Shown one piece after another: positions 42,736 through 55,951 of a stretch of 64,000 nucleotides of DNA. Where the stretch lies: the NCBI RefSeq assembly GCF_012910955.1, contig NZ_WTVQ01000009.1:1-64000 (forward strand), read 5' to 3'. The stretch is from Aromatoleum diolicum (lineage in GTDB: Bacteria > Pseudomonadota > Gammaproteobacteria > Burkholderiales > Rhodocyclaceae). A model generated the notes under the pieces. It ran no database searches and was not told where the DNA came from. It saw only the letters and a list, made by a program, of their open reading frames with translations. Made by a program: the position numbers and the translations under genes. The stretch's first letter is position 1. Every line of letters begins with the position of its first letter.

Positions 42736-43584
42736 ATGAAAAACTTCATTCTCAGCCTGATTGCGGTGGTCATCACCTTCGGCTTCAGCGTCCCTGACGT
42801 CGAGGCCAAACGCCTTGGCGGCGGCAGCAGCCTCGGCATGCAGCGCCAAGCCACACCACAGCAGGCGCCGCGCCAGTCGGCAACGACCTCGCCGCAACAG
42901 ACCCCGACGACACCGCCGAAGCGCTCGTGGATGGGCCCCCTCGCCGGCCTCGCCGCAGGCCTCGGTCTCGCCGCGTTGTTCTCGCACCTCGGCATGGGCG
43001 AAGAACTCGCCTCCATCATCATGATCGCCCTGCTCGCCTTCGGCGCACTGATGCTGTTCCGCCTGCTGACCCGCCGCAAGGCAGGCACACAGGGCCAGGG
43101 CGCAAGTCCGATGCAATATGCGGGCGCCAGCACCGCCGGCATTCCCGCATCGCCGCCGGCCAATGTCAGCTTCCCGGCGGGCAGCCGCGGCGATGCTGTC
43201 GCACCCGCGATTCCGCACGACTTCGACACCGCAGCCTTCGTCCGCCAGGCCAAGGTGCACTTCATCCGCCTGCAGGCCGCCCACGACGCGGGTAACGTGG
43301 ACGACATCCGCGACTTCACGACTCCCGAAATGTTCGCCGAGATCCGCCTGCAGATGGCCGACCGAGGAAATGCTGAACAGCGCACCGACGTCGTCGAACT
43401 CAACGCCGACGTCCTTGAAGTCGCCGAGGAGGCACAGCGCTACATTGTCAGCGTACGCTTCAACGGCCTGCTGCGTGAAGAAGCCAACGCCGCGCCCGCA
43501 GCCTTCGACGAAATCTGGCACCTCACGAAACCGCGCACCGGCAACGGTGGCTGGGTCGTTGCCGGTATCCAGCAAGTCGCCTGA
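42736..43584 (+). CDS. Tim44-domain membrane protein
   Basis: A protein of 282 residues. A signal-like hydrophobic segment (about 4-24), a Gln/Pro/Thr-rich linker, one or two membrane helices (about 68-112) and a C-terminal Tim44/calcin-like domain (about 165-282, with HFIRLQAAHDAGNVDDIRDF and WHLTKP). The domain often binds lipid or membrane in bacteria. The gene sits between ubiE and ubiJ as in many betaproteobacteria, suggesting a quinone or membrane role, not proved. Confidence 0.88.
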   Translation: MKNFILSLIAVVITFGFSVPDVEAKRLGGGSSLGMQRQATPQQAPRQSATTSPQQTPTTPPKRSWMGPLAGLAAGLGLAALFSHLGMGEELASIIMIALLAFGALMLFRLLTRRKAGTQGQGASPMQYAGASTAGIPASPPANVSFPAGSRGDAVAPAIPHDFDTAAFVRQAKVHFIRLQAAHDAGNVDDIRDFTTPEMFAEIRLQMADRGNAEQRTDVVELNADVLEVAEEAQRYIVSVRFNGLLREEANAAPAAFDEIWHLTKPRTGNGGWVVAGIQQVA

Positions 43585-43627
43585 CCGCTTCGCGCCGGGG
43601 CGTCCCGGCGCCCTTTCTACGATCCCC

Positions 43628-44218
43628 ATGGCCCTCAGCACACGCGGCTTCCTGGCTGCGATCAACCACCTGCTCGCCCCCGCCACCTGGGCGCGCGAAC
43701 GCCTCACGCCCCACGCGGGCCGCAGCGCACGCCTGCGCGCCGAACCGCTCGAATGCGTATTTACCATCGCGCCTGACGGCTTTCTCGTTGAAGCGGACGC
43801 CGAAACCGAAGCCGCGGTAACGCTGTCGATCCCGCTTTCGGCCGTGCCGCATTTCCTTGGCGGCGATCACAACAAGGCCATGAATGCGGTGCGCATCGAA
43901 GGCAATGCCGACTTCGCCGATGCGCTCGGCTTCGTGTTTCGCAATCTGCACTGGGATGCCGAGGAAGACCTCTCCCGCGTTTGTGGCGATATCGTCGCTC
44001 ACCGTCTGGTCATGGCCGCCCATGGCCTCAAGGACGCCCAGCAACGCGCCTGGAACGCACTCACCGGCAACCTCGCAGAATATCTGACCGAAGAACAACA
44101 GACGCTCGTCACCCGCACATCGCTCGAGGCGCATGCCGATCGGCTGCGCCAGGTGCGCGATGACATCGCCCGCCTCGGCAAGCGCCTCGACCGCCTGTCG
44201 GCTCCGGTGCGTCGCTGA
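43628..44218 (+). CDS. ubiJ: Ubiquinone biosynthesis accessory factor UbiJ (SCP2 domain)
   Basis: A protein of 196 residues. The SCP2-type lipid-binding domain (about 15-110) and a C-terminal coiled segment (REVRDDIARLGKRLDRL-like) match UbiJ, which binds polyprenylated ubiquinone intermediates and gathers the Ubi enzymes. ubiB usually follows; here it does not. Start at ATG 43628. Confidence 0.9.
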   Translation: MALSTRGFLAAINHLLAPATWARERLTPHAGRSARLRAEPLECVFTIAPDGFLVEADAETEAAVTLSIPLSAVPHFLGGDHNKAMNAVRIEGNADFADALGFVFRNLHWDAEEDLSRVCGDIVAHRLVMAAHGLKDAQQRAWNALTGNLAEYLTEEQQTLVTRTSLEAHADRLRQVRDDIARLGKRLDRLSAPVRR

Positions 44219-44302
44219 ACCCCCGCCACACCGCGAGCCACCACACCCGCGCCCCGCCGATCCTCCTCGGCGGGTACATCGCGACGAACTGTTTTCCGTT
44301 CT

Positions 44303-44342
44303 GAAAAAACAAAAAGGGCAGCCCGTGAGGAACTGCCCTTTT
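44303..44342 (-). terminator. Rho-independent terminator of the atp operon
   Basis: On the minus strand AAAAGGGCAG - 11-base loop - CTGCCCTTTT followed by TGTTTTTT: a ten-pair stem with a T-rich tail, 34 bases after the atpC stop. In the plus direction only four T follow, so it mainly serves atp and may also stop ubiJ. Confidence 0.9.
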
Positions 44343-44375
44343 CAGCCTTCGTCGGATTGCCCGACGAGCGACCTG

Positions 44376-44801
44376 TCAGTGACCGTGCTTGCGCAGCTTC
44401 TGGATCGCGGCGATCTGTGCGATCGCCTCGGCCAGTTCGGCCTGCGCCTTGGCGTAGTCGAGCTCCGACGACTTGTTCTGCATCGCCTCTTCAGCCATGC
44501 GCTTGGCCTCGAGAGCCTTCGCTTCGTCAAGATCCTTGCCCCGGATCGCGGTGTCGGCCAGAACGGTAACCAGTCCCGGCTGAACTTCGAGAATCCCGCC
44601 CGCAACGAACACCAGCTCTTCTTCGACCTGGCCCGGCACCTTGACCCGCACCGCACCCGGCTTGATCCGGGTCATCAGCGGCATGTGCCCGGGCAGGATG
44701 CCGAGCTCACCCGCTTCGCCCGGCAGCGCGACGAACTCTGCCAGACCGGAAAAGATCTGCTCTTCCGCGCTGACGATGTCCACATGGACCGTCATAGCCA
44801 T
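44376..44801 (-). CDS. atpC: ATP synthase F1 epsilon subunit
   Basis: A protein of 141 residues. N-terminal beta sandwich ([29 protein letters not shown]) and C-terminal two-helix inhibitory domain. Start at 44801 follows AAGGACAT; the ATG at 44795 is an alternative. Last gene of atpIBEFHAGDC. Confidence 0.96.
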   Translation of the reverse strand: MAMTVHVDIVSAEEQIFSGLAEFVALPGEAGELGILPGHMPLMTRIKPGAVRVKVPGQVEEELVFVAGGILEVQPGLVTVLADTAIRGKDLDEAKALEAKRMAEEAMQNKSSELDYAKAQAELAEAIAQIAAIQKLRKHGH

Positions 44802-44855
44802 AGTGATGTCCTTTTCAAGGCCGCACGACGGCTCACCGCCGTGCGGCATACCCGG

Positions 44856-46271
<1,416 letters not shown>

Positions 46272-46282
46272 TCAATAATCCG

Positions 46283-47152
46283 TTACACCGCGGCGGCGCC
46301 GCCGACGATCTCCGACAGCTCCTTGGTGATCGCGGCCTGGCGGGTCTTGTTATAAACCAGCTGCAGGTCGCCAATCACGGTCTTGGCATTGTCGGAGGCG
46401 GCCTTCATTGCCACCATTCGCGCACTCTGTTCGGAAGCCATATTCTCGGCAACGGCCTGGTACACCAGCGCTTCAACGTAACGCACCAGCATCTCGTCGA
46501 TGACCACCTGCGGATCGGGTTCGTAGAGGTAATCCCACGAACTTTCCGGAGTGCCAAGCTGTTCGCCGGACAGCGGGAGCAGTTGCTCCATCACCGGCTC
46601 CTGCTTCATCGTGTTGATGAAGCGCGTATAGGCAACGTAGACCGCATCGAGCTCGCCGCTCTGGAACGCGTCGAGCATGACCTTGACCGGGCCGATCATC
46701 TTTTCCAGGTGCGGCGTGTCGCCCAATTGCACGACATGCGACACCACGTTCGCGCCCATCCGCTGCATGAAGCCGAAACCCTTGTTGCCGATGCAGCAGG
46801 CACGGATCTCGGAAACGCCATTGGCGTTCCATTCCTTCATCGCGTTCAGCGCGACACGCTGGACGTTGGTATTGAGACCGCCGCACAGCCCCTTGTCGGT
46901 CGTGACAAGGATCAGGCCCACCCGCTTGATCTGGTCCTTGTGGACCAGGAAGGGGTGCTTGTAGTCGGTCACATTGGCCTGGGACAGGTTCGCGGCGAGT
47001 CGGCGGATCTTGTCGGCATAGGGACGGGCAGCACGCATCCGGTCCTGCGCCTTGCGCATTTTGGATGCGGCCACCATTTCCATGGCCTTGGTGATCTTGC
47101 GCGTGTTTTGCACGCTCTTGATCTTGGTACGGATTTCCTTACCGCTAGCCAT
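46283..47152 (-). CDS. atpG: ATP synthase F1 gamma subunit
   Basis: A protein of 289 residues. The N-terminal helix ([23 protein letters not shown]-type) and C-terminal helix ending in [17 protein letters not shown] form the central rotor shaft. Typical length. Confidence 0.98.
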   Translation of the reverse strand: MASGKEIRTKIKSVQNTRKITKAMEMVAASKMRKAQDRMRAARPYADKIRRLAANLSQANVTDYKHPFLVHKDQIKRVGLILVTTDKGLCGGLNTNVQRVALNAMKEWNANGVSEIRACCIGNKGFGFMQRMGANVVSHVVQLGDTPHLEKMIGPVKVMLDAFQSGELDAVYVAYTRFINTMKQEPVMEQLLPLSGEQLGTPESSWDYLYEPDPQVVIDEMLVRYVEALVYQAVAENMASEQSARMVAMKAASDNAKTVIGDLQLVYNKTRQAAITKELSEIVGGAAAV

Positions 47153-47173
47153 ATTCCGTCTCCGTCCGCGGCC

Positions 47174-48712
<1,539 letters not shown>

Positions 48713-48724
48713 GTGGGTATGCTC

Positions 48725-49261
48725 CTAGTTCTTTAGCGCAGCGGCCATGTTCGCGAGTTTGCCGCGGACCGAGGCGTCGATCACTTCGTCGCCGATGGCG
48801 ATACGGACCCCCCCGATGAGTTCGGGGTCAAGGCTCACGCTGATGTTCAGCCGGGACTTGAAACGGCTTTCAAGATCGGTTTTCAGCGTTGCCAGAGTTG
48901 CATCGTCGAGCGGGAAGGCGGAGGCGATTTCTGCCTCCTTGACACCCTCATGTTCGTTTTTGCGTTCAACGAACAGGTCACGGATCTCCGGAAGCACTTG
49001 CAGGCGCTCGTTGTCTACCAAGACACGAACGAAGTTCTGCAGTTCGGGAGTGAGGGCCTGCCCCGAAACGTCGAGGAACAGCTGGTACAGCTGATCGGCC
49101 GACAGTTTCGGGTCACTGATGCAGGCCAGCATCGAGCTGTCCGCGGCAATCGCGGCCAGTCGATCCAGTGCTTCCGACCAAGGCCCCAGCGCACCTGCCC
49201 CGCGGGCCAGCTCGAAGGCGGCATCCGCATAGGGGCGCGCGATGGTGACGTTCTCGGCCAT
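48725..49261 (-). CDS. atpH: ATP synthase F1 delta subunit
   Basis: A protein of 178 residues. N-terminal helical bundle ([12 protein letters not shown]) and C-terminal [18 protein letters not shown] sandwich match OSCP/delta. It links F1 to the peripheral stalk. It lies three bases after atpF. Confidence 0.96.
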   Translation of the reverse strand: MAENVTIARPYADAAFELARGAGALGPWSEALDRLAAIAADSSMLACISDPKLSADQLYQLFLDVSGQALTPELQNFVRVLVDNERLQVLPEIRDLFVERKNEHEGVKEAEIASAFPLDDATLATLKTDLESRFKSRLNISVSLDPELIGGVRIAIGDEVIDASVRGKLANMAAALKN

Positions 49262-49264
49262 GAC

Positions 49265-49738
49265 TTATTGCAGTTCCTGTTTCAGGTTGGCGAGCAGGTC
49301 GGCGTGCACCTGGGCGTTGATCTCGCGGCGCAGGATGCGTTCGGCACCGGCAACAGCCAGGTTCGCGACCTGGTCACGCAGAGTTTCCTTGGCACGCTGC
49401 GCGGCAACGGCGGCTTCGCCCTGCGCGGCTTCACGTGCCAGGGCGACGATGCGGGCGGCTTCGGCGCGTGCATCGTCGAGGAACTTGGCTGCCTGCTTTT
49501 CAGCAGAAGCCCGCACATCGCCCGCGGACTCGCGAGCCTTGCGCAGTTCCTCGACAACCTTCTTCTCGGCGTGAGAGAGGTCTGCCTTGGCCTTGTCCGC
49601 AGCTGCCAGCCCGTCCGCGATCTTCTTCGCACGCTCGTCGAGTGCCTTCACGATGGGCGGCCACACGAATTTCATCGTGACCCACGCCAGAATGAAGAAC
49701 ACAACGAGCTGGGCTATCAGAGTTGCGTTCAAATTCAC
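49265..49738 (-). CDS. atpF: ATP synthase Fo b subunit
   Basis: A protein of 157 residues. One membrane helix (about 5-24) and a long charged coiled coil forming the peripheral stalk. Only one b-type subunit is encoded, as in most non-photosynthetic bacteria. Confidence 0.96.
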   Translation of the reverse strand: MNLNATLIAQLVVFFILAWVTMKFVWPPIVKALDERAKKIADGLAAADKAKADLSHAEKKVVEELRKARESAGDVRASAEKQAAKFLDDARAEAARIVALAREAAQGEAAVAAQRAKETLRDQVANLAVAGAERILRREINAQVHADLLANLKQELQ

Positions 49739-49796
49739 TGTTCTTGTCCCTCAGTTGTGTTCAAAGAGGCCAATAGAGGCCAAATGAGCGAACCGA

Positions 49797-50084
<288 letters not shown>

Positions 50085-50101
50085 TTACGACAAAAAAGCG
50101 A

Positions 50102-50932
50102 TTAGTGACTTTCGTGGGCCTGACCGATGTACACCAGGGTCAGCATCATGAAGATGAAGGCCTGCAACGCGACGATCAGAATATGGAAGACCGCCCAGAT
50201 CGAGCCAGCGACGATGTGGCCGAGGAAACCGAACACGGTGGCGGTACCGCCCAGCAGCGCGATCAGCATGAAGATCAGTTCGCCGGCGTACATGTTGCCG
50301 AACAACCGCATGCCGTGCGAAATGGTCTTGGCGAGGAATTCGATCATCTGCATCAGGAAGTTCACCGGATACAGCAGCGGGTGGCCACCGAACGGCGCGG
50401 TGAAGAGCTCATGCACCCAGCCGGAGAAACCCTTGATCTTGACGTTGTAGTAGAGGCAGATCAGCAGCACGCCGATCGACATGCCCAGCGTGCCGTTCAG
50501 GTCGGCGGTCGGCACGACGCGCAGATAGGCGTGCGAATCGCCCGTGATGGCGGCCCAGATGCGCGGCAGCAGATCAACCGGCAGGAAGTCCATCGAGTTC
50601 ATCAGGAAGATCCAGACGAACACGGTCAGCGCGACCGGCGCGACGAACTTGCGCGACTCGGCGCTATGCACGATGCCCTTGGCCTGATCGGCAACCATTT
50701 CGAAGAGGATCTCGACGGCCGCCTGGAAACGGCCCGGCACCCCGGAGGTGGCCTTGTTTGCCGCGCGGATCAGGAAAAACAGGGTCACAACACCCAACAG
50801 GATCGAGAAAAACAGGGTGTCCAGGTTCCACACGCTCCAGTCGATGACCGCGGCCTGCTTGTGGCCGGTGGAGTTCATGTGGGTGAGGTGGTGGACGATG
50901 TATTCGCCGGAGGTCGGTGCTTCGGTAGCCAT
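50102..50932 (-). CDS. atpB: ATP synthase Fo a subunit
   Basis: A protein of 276 residues with about five or six membrane helices. The essential arginine lies in the AKTISHGMRLFGNMYAGE segment. Start at 50932; the longer upstream frame overlaps atpI and is not used. Confidence 0.97.
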   Translation of the reverse strand: MATEAPTSGEYIVHHLTHMNSTGHKQAAVIDWSVWNLDTLFFSILLGVVTLFFLIRAANKATSGVPGRFQAAVEILFEMVADQAKGIVHSAESRKFVAPVALTVFVWIFLMNSMDFLPVDLLPRIWAAITGDSHAYLRVVPTADLNGTLGMSIGVLLICLYYNVKIKGFSGWVHELFTAPFGGHPLLYPVNFLMQMIEFLAKTISHGMRLFGNMYAGELIFMLIALLGGTATVFGFLGHIVAGSIWAVFHILIVALQAFIFMMLTLVYIGQAHESH

Positions 50933-50934
50933 AG

Positions 50935-51276
50935 TCAGGTCTTCACCAAAAATGCAAATAAATTCGCTTTGAGCGCCAGAATCAGACCGATGAAGAGACC
51001 GCCCCAATGGACGTCTTCATAAAGCAGTCCGACCAGCACCAACAATCCCACGATCGACGCGATCTTGAGGAACTCGCCGACAAAAAAAGCGGCCACATGA
51101 CCTGACCCGCCGCGCTGCGCAACAAAATGCAGCCTCAGCGCAAACAGGCCGCTCGGCAGCACACAGGCGAGCCCCCCAAGTGCGGCGGAGATCGCCCCGG
51201 CGGGGCCGAAAAAAACGGCCGCGATGGCCGTGGCAGCGATCGTTGCGCCCAACTGCAGGAAAACCATTTTCAGCAT
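50935..51276 (-). CDS. atpI: ATP synthase subunit I
   Basis: A protein of 113 residues with four predicted helices. AtpI helps assemble the c-ring and possibly supplies magnesium. First gene of the operon, two bases before atpB. Confidence 0.9.
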   Translation of the reverse strand: MLKMVFLQLGATIAATAIAAVFFGPAGAISAALGGLACVLPSGLFALRLHFVAQRGGSGHVAAFFVGEFLKIASIVGLLVLVGLLYEDVHWGGLFIGLILALKANLFAFLVKT

Positions 51277-51330
51277 GGATCTGCCGTCGTGCCGCGCCCA
51301 AAGGCGCAGATCGCCTTAAAAATTGCGCGA

Positions 51331-51359
51331 ATACTAGGGGTTAACCGCTACAAAGTCAA
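51331..51359 (-). promoter_or_regulatory. Sigma70 promoter of the atp operon
   Basis: On the minus strand TTGACT, a 17-base spacer and TAGTAT, about 55 bases before the atpI start. Near-consensus in both boxes. Confidence 0.7.
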
Positions 51360-51395
51360 ATATCTATGGCGGCGCAGCATGGCGCGCACGACAAG

Positions 51396-51421
51396 TCCTG
51401 CATCTTATACAAGATACGCAC
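51396..51421. promoter_or_regulatory. Dyad upstream of the atp promoter
   Basis: Inverted repeat ATCTT-ATAC-AAGAT flanked by TGC/GCA, about 40 bases upstream of the atp -35. It could bind a regulator; none is identified. The rest of 51277-51478 shows nothing else. Confidence 0.3.
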
Positions 51422-51478
51422 AATTGCGTAGGGAATCGGGTCGGGAATCGCTCACCGCGAACCCCGCGAGGACAGGAC

Positions 51479-52339
51479 TCAATCCGATGATCCGCGCAGT
51501 CGAGAAAGCAGGCCGTCGAGCTGGTCGAGGTCGCCGAAGCGCAGCGTGATTTCGCCCGCTCCCTTGCGGTTGGCCTTGATGCGGACGCTGGCGCCGATTA
51601 GGTCGGCAATTTCTTCTTCAAGGCGCAGCAGGTCGCGGTCCGGCGCGGGAGTGGTTTTCTTCGGGCGCGGACTGACGGTCTGCTGCACCAGACGTTCGGT
51701 GTCGCGTACCGACAGACCGCGGGCGGCAACCTGATTGGCGAGCTGGATCTGGTTGGCGCCATCGAGCGGCAGGATGGCGCGCGCATGCCCCATGTCGATA
51801 TCGCCAGCCATCAGGAGTTCCTGCACGGGACGCGCGAGATTGAGTAGGCGCAAGAGATTGGAGGCGGCCGGACGCGAGCGGCCGACGGCGTCGGCAGCCT
51901 GCTGGTGGGTCATGCCGAATTCGTCGATGAGGCGCTGGATGCCGCCGGCCTCTTCCAGCGGATTGAGGTCTTCGCGCTGGATGTTTTCGATCAGCGACAT
52001 CGCCAGCGCAGCTTCGTCGGGGATCTCGCGCACCAGACAGGGCACTTCGGCGAGGTCGGCGATCTGCGCGGCACGCCAGCGACGTTCGCCGGCAATGATC
52101 TCAAAGCGCGAACCGTTGACGGGTCGCACGAGGATCGGCTGCATGACGCCCTGGGCCTTGATCGAAGCCGCCAGCTCCTCGAGCGAACCGGGATCCATGC
52201 GCGTGCGCGGCTGATACTTGCCCGGCTGCAGGGTGTCGACGGCGAGGATCTGCAATTCGCCAGTCGCTTCGTCGTCGTTGTTCGCGGCGAGCAGCGCGTC
52301 GAGGCCGCGGCCGAGGCCTTTGAGTTTGGGTCGGGTCAT
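51479..52339 (-). CDS. parB: Chromosome-partitioning protein ParB
   Basis: A protein of 286 residues. The CTP-binding N-domain has GKYQPR and GERRWRA motifs, ENIQREDLNPLEEA is conserved, the helix-turn-helix (QQAADAVGRSRPAASNLLRL) follows, and a C-terminal dimer domain ends the protein. It loads on parS and spreads. It follows parA by 28 bases. Confidence 0.97.
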   Translation of the reverse strand: MTRPKLKGLGRGLDALLAANNDDEATGELQILAVDTLQPGKYQPRTRMDPGSLEELAASIKAQGVMQPILVRPVNGSRFEIIAGERRWRAAQIADLAEVPCLVREIPDEAALAMSLIENIQREDLNPLEEAGGIQRLIDEFGMTHQQAADAVGRSRPAASNLLRLLNLARPVQELLMAGDIDMGHARAILPLDGANQIQLANQVAARGLSVRDTERLVQQTVSPRPKKTTPAPDRDLLRLEEEIADLIGASVRIKANRKGAGEITLRFGDLDQLDGLLSRLRGSSD

Positions 52340-52367
52340 GAGCGTTGCCTGATGAGTCGTGGGCGGG

Positions 52368-53138
52368 TCACAGCGTCTTAACGCGTTCGATCATTTCGGT
52401 GGCAAAGGCCATGTACGCTTGCGCGCCCTTGGCGGCCTTGTCGAAGATGACGCCGGGCATGCCGTGGCTGGGGGCTTCGGCGAGGCGCACATTGCGCGGC
52501 ACGATGGCGCGGAACACCTTGTCGGCGAAATGATTTTCGAGCTGGGCGGAGACCTGCTGCTGCAGCGTCATGCGCGGGTCGAACATGACACGCAACAGGC
52601 CGATGATCTTGAGGTCGCGATTGAGGTTGGCATGCACCTTCTTGATGGTGTTGACCAGGTCCGACAGGCCTTCGAGCGCGTAGTATTCGCACTGCATCGG
52701 GATGATGACGCCGTGGGCGGCGCACAAGCCGTTGAGCGTCAGCATGGACAGCGAAGGCGGGCAATCGACGAGGACGAAGTCGTAGTCGGCATCGAAAGCC
52801 TTGAGGGCATCGCGCAGGCGATTTTCGCGGCGCTCGAGGGCGACGAGTTCGACTTCCGCGCCGGCGAGGTCGCGGTTCGCAGGCAGCACGTCGTAGCCGC
52901 CACTGGGCGAGCTTGCACGCGCCTGATCGAGCGTCGCGAGGCCGACCAGCACGTGATAGACGGATTTCTGCAGCGCGCGCTTGTCGATACCGCTGCCCAT
53001 GGTCGCATTGCCTTGCGGATCGAGGTCGACGAGCAGGGTGCGTTGACCGGCCTGCTGCAGCGCGGCGGCGAGATTGACGCAGGTGGTGGTCTTGCCGACC
53101 CCGCCTTTCTGGTTCGCAACGCAGAAAATTCGAGCCAT
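52368..53138 (-). CDS. parA: Chromosome-partitioning ATPase ParA (Soj)
   Basis: A protein of 256 residues. Deviant Walker A KGGVGKTTTCVNLA near residue 11, Walker A' and B (VLVDCPPSL) are present. It drives origin segregation with ParB. One base after the rsmG stop. Confidence 0.97.
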   Translation of the reverse strand: MARIFCVANQKGGVGKTTTCVNLAAALQQAGQRTLLVDLDPQGNATMGSGIDKRALQKSVYHVLVGLATLDQARASSPSGGYDVLPANRDLAGAEVELVALERRENRLRDALKAFDADYDFVLVDCPPSLSMLTLNGLCAAHGVIIPMQCEYYALEGLSDLVNTIKKVHANLNRDLKIIGLLRVMFDPRMTLQQQVSAQLENHFADKVFRAIVPRNVRLAEAPSHGMPGVIFDKAAKGAQAYMAFATEMIERVKTL

Positions 53139-53774
53139 TCAGTCGAGTTCCAGGATGATCAGGTGTCGTTCGGCGCCCAGCCCGGGGATTGTCAAGGGCA
53201 GCGCCTCGACAACGCGGAACGCAGCCGGGAGGCGGGCGATTTCGTCGCGAGGATACACGCCCTTCATGGCAAGAAGGCGTCCGCCGGGACGCAGCAGGTG
53301 GGCGGTGAGGCCGACGAAGTCCGACAATTCGGAGAAGGCGCGCGAGATGACGGCGTCGAATGGCAGGTCGGGGCGGACGTTTTCGACGCGTTCGTTGAGC
53401 ACGGTGAAGTTCGCGAGGCCCAGCTCGATTTTCGCCTGCTGCTGGAAGCTCGCCTTCTTGTTGACCGTTTCGATCGAGTGGATCGCCAGTGCGGGAACGC
53501 GCCCTGCGGTCGCGATCGCCAGCGGAATGCCGGGCAGGCCGCCACCGGAGCCGATGTCAGCGAGACGCTCGATGCCGGCCAGATACGGCAGCACGGCGAG
53601 CGAGTCGAGCAGGTGGTGGGTGAGGATCTGGCCGGCGTCGCGGATCGACGTCAGGTTGTAGACCTTGTTCCATTTCTGCAGCAGGGCGGCAAAGGCGAGT
53701 AGCTTCGCCTGCGCCTCGGACGGCAGGTCCAGCCCCATCTCGGCGAGGCCACTTTCGAGCGTCATCGCGCTCAT
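53139..53774 (-). CDS. rsmG: 16S rRNA (guanine527-N7)-methyltransferase RsmG
   Basis: A protein of 211 residues. SAM motif [27 protein letters not shown] before it, and [10 protein letters not shown] are typical. Start at 53774 overlaps the mnmG stop (ATGA). Confidence 0.97.
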   Translation of the reverse strand: MSAMTLESGLAEMGLDLPSEAQAKLLAFAALLQKWNKVYNLTSIRDAGQILTHHLLDSLAVLPYLAGIERLADIGSGGGLPGIPLAIATAGRVPALAIHSIETVNKKASFQQQAKIELGLANFTVLNERVENVRPDLPFDAVISRAFSELSDFVGLTAHLLRPGGRLLAMKGVYPRDEIARLPAAFRVVEALPLTIPGLGAERHLIILELD

Positions 53775-55705
53775 GCAGATTTTGCCTCGGGCGCGGCATC
53801 CGGGCCGGCACCGCCGCGCGCGCGGGCGACGAGTTCGCGGCGCTTCAACCATACCAGCAGCAGCGAGATCGCCGCGGGCGTGACACCCTGGATGCGCCCG
53901 GCCTGGCCGATGGTTTCCGGCTTGTGCAGGTTGAGCTTCTGCTGCACTTCCTTCGACAGGCCACGCACTTCGGCGTAATCGAGGTCGGCCGGCAGGCGCG
54001 TCGATTCGGCGAGCAGCTGCTTGGCGACTTCGTCCTGCTGACGGTCGATGTAGCCTTGGTATTTCGCCGCAATCTCGATCTGCTCGATCACCTGAGGGTC
54101 GGTCTCGGGGGTCTCGGGCGCACCGGGCAGGCCCATCAGATCGGCGTAACGCGTATTCGGGCGGCGCAGCAGTTCGAAGAAGCGGTATTCGCGTTCGAGC
54201 GCCTTGCCGACGACGCGCTCCGCGTCTTCCGCCGGGATGCGCTCCGGGTGCGCCCAGGCGGCCTTCAGGCGCGCGGTTTCGCGCTCGATCGCTTCCCGTT
54301 TGCGGCAGAAGGCTTCCCAGCGGACGTCGTCGACGAGACCCAGCTCGCGGCCTTTCTCGGTCAGGCGCAGGTCGGCGTTGTCCTCGCGCAGACTCAGGCG
54401 GTATTCGGCGCGCGACGTGAACATGCGGTAGGGCTCGGCAACCCCGCGCGTGATGAGGTCGTCGACCAGCACGCCGAGATAGGCTTCGTCGCGGCGCGGG
54501 CACCAGGCTTCGCGCCCCTGCACCTGCAGCGCGGCGTTGGCGCCGGCGAGCAGACCCTGCGCGGCGGCTTCCTCGTAGCCGGTGGTGCCGTTGATCTGGC
54601 CGGCGAAGAACAGGCCGCGGAAGCTCTTGGTCTCGAGGCTGCTCTTGAGATTGCGCGGATCGAAGTAGTCGTACTCGATGGCGTAGCCGGGGCGCAGGAT
54701 GTGCGCATTCTCGAGGCCGCGGATCGAGTGCACGACGGCGAGCTGGACGTCGAAGGGCAGCGACGTCGAAATGCCGTTGGGGTAGATCTCGTGGGTCGTG
54801 AGGCCCTCGGGCTCGAGGAAGATGTTGTGACTATCCTTGTCGGCAAAACGGTGGATCTTGTCCTCGATCGACGGACAGTAGCGCGGACCGACGCCTTCGA
54901 TGACGCCGGAGTACATCGGCGAGCGGTCGAGGTTGGCACGGATGATGTCGTGGGTGTGCGCGTTGGTGTGCGTGATCCAGCACGGCAGCTGGGCGGGATG
55001 CTGCGCGGCCGAGCCGAGGAAGCTGAACACCGGCACCGGATCGTCGCCGGGTTGCACCTGCATCACCGAGAAGTCGATCGTGCGCGCGTCAAGGCGCGGC
55101 GGCGTGCCGGTCTTGAGGCGCCCCTGCGGGAGCTTCAGTTCCTTGAGGCGCTGGCCGAGCGAAATCGCCGGAGGGTCACCCGCACGGCCGGCCGCGTAGT
55201 GCTCCATGCCGACGTGCACGAGACCGTTGAGGAAGGTGCCGGCGGTGAGCACGACGGCGGGCGCCTCGAAGGCGAGGCCGATCTGCGTGACGACGCCGGT
55301 GACGCGGTCGCCGACGACGGTGATGTCATCGACGGCCTGCTGGAACAGCCATAGGTTGGGCTGGTTCTCGAGGCGCTCGCGGATCGCGGCCTTGTACAGC
55401 AGGCGGTCGGCTTGCGCGCGCGTGGCGCGCACCGCTGGGCCCTTCGATGCGTTGAGGATGCGGAACTGGATGCCGCCTTCGTCGGTGGCCGCCGCCATCG
55501 CGCCGCCGAGTGCGTCGACTTCCTTGACCAGATGGCCCTTGCCGATACCGCCGATCGACGGGTTGCAGCTCATCTGCCCGAGGGTTTCGATGTTGTGCGT
55601 GAGCAGCAAGGTTTTCGCGCCCATGCGCGCGGACGCGAGTGCGGCCTCGGTGCCGGCATGGCCGCCACCAACAACGATGACATCGAAACGGGAGGGATAG
55701 AGCAT
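53771..55705 (-). CDS. mnmG: tRNA uridine-5-carboxymethylaminomethyl modification enzyme MnmG
   Basis: A protein of 644 residues. FAD-binding [17 protein letters not shown] at the start, [13 protein letters not shown], and the C-terminal helical domain end in [18 protein letters not shown]. With MnmE it modifies the wobble uridine of several tRNAs. mnmE is not in the window. First gene of mnmG-rsmG-parA-parB. Confidence 0.97.
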   Translation of the reverse strand: MLYPSRFDVIVVGGGHAGTEAALASARMGAKTLLLTHNIETLGQMSCNPSIGGIGKGHLVKEVDALGGAMAAATDEGGIQFRILNASKGPAVRATRAQADRLLYKAAIRERLENQPNLWLFQQAVDDITVVGDRVTGVVTQIGLAFEAPAVVLTAGTFLNGLVHVGMEHYAAGRAGDPPAISLGQRLKELKLPQGRLKTGTPPRLDARTIDFSVMQVQPGDDPVPVFSFLGSAAQHPAQLPCWITHTNAHTHDIIRANLDRSPMYSGVIEGVGPRYCPSIEDKIHRFADKDSHNIFLEPEGLTTHEIYPNGISTSLPFDVQLAVVHSIRGLENAHILRPGYAIEYDYFDPRNLKSSLETKSFRGLFFAGQINGTTGYEEAAAQGLLAGANAALQVQGREAWCPRRDEAYLGVLVDDLITRGVAEPYRMFTSRAEYRLSLREDNADLRLTEKGRELGLVDDVRWEAFCRKREAIERETARLKAAWAHPERIPAEDAERVVGKALEREYRFFELLRRPNTRYADLMGLPGAPETPETDPQVIEQIEIAAKYQGYIDRQQDEVAKQLLAESTRLPADLDYAEVRGLSKEVQQKLNLHKPETIGQAGRIQGVTPAAISLLLVWLKRRELVARARGGAGPDAAPEAKSA

Positions 55706-55951
55706 GGCGCACCCCGGCGCGGATGAAGCTGGAAGACGGCGGATTTTACGCTGTTGCAGTGCGAAAGCCTAGTGTTCCTCAAACATGTTTCACGGAAAAG
55801 TTATTGCCAAACAGTTACTTGACGTCTGATTGCATTCGAGGCGGCATGGACTGTCGGGCCACTTTCGTGGAACCCGGACCACCGTCCGGAAATGGTGTAG
55901 GGTTATCAGGGAGCGCCGGCAGCGATCCGGACGCATACAGGAAGGACGACG
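55706..55951. promoter_or_regulatory. Divergent region mnmG / SDR, with parS-like site
   Basis: A 246-base space of lower GC than its flanks. It holds a perfect palindrome AAACATGTTT (55781-55790) and an overlapping TGTTTCAC half of a parS site (see separate entry). No clear promoter boxes for either gene. Confidence 0.4.
55786..55801. promoter_or_regulatory. parS-like sequence (degenerate)
   Basis: TGTTTCACGGAAAAGT keeps the left half of the parS consensus TGTTTCACGTGAAACA but matches only 12 of 16 positions overall. Its place just upstream of the parAB operon is suggestive. Confidence 0.3.

Noticed and set aside
55706-55951. Replication origin next to mnmG
   Set aside because: No DnaA-box cluster or AT-rich unwinding element is seen; only a parS-like half-site and a palindrome.
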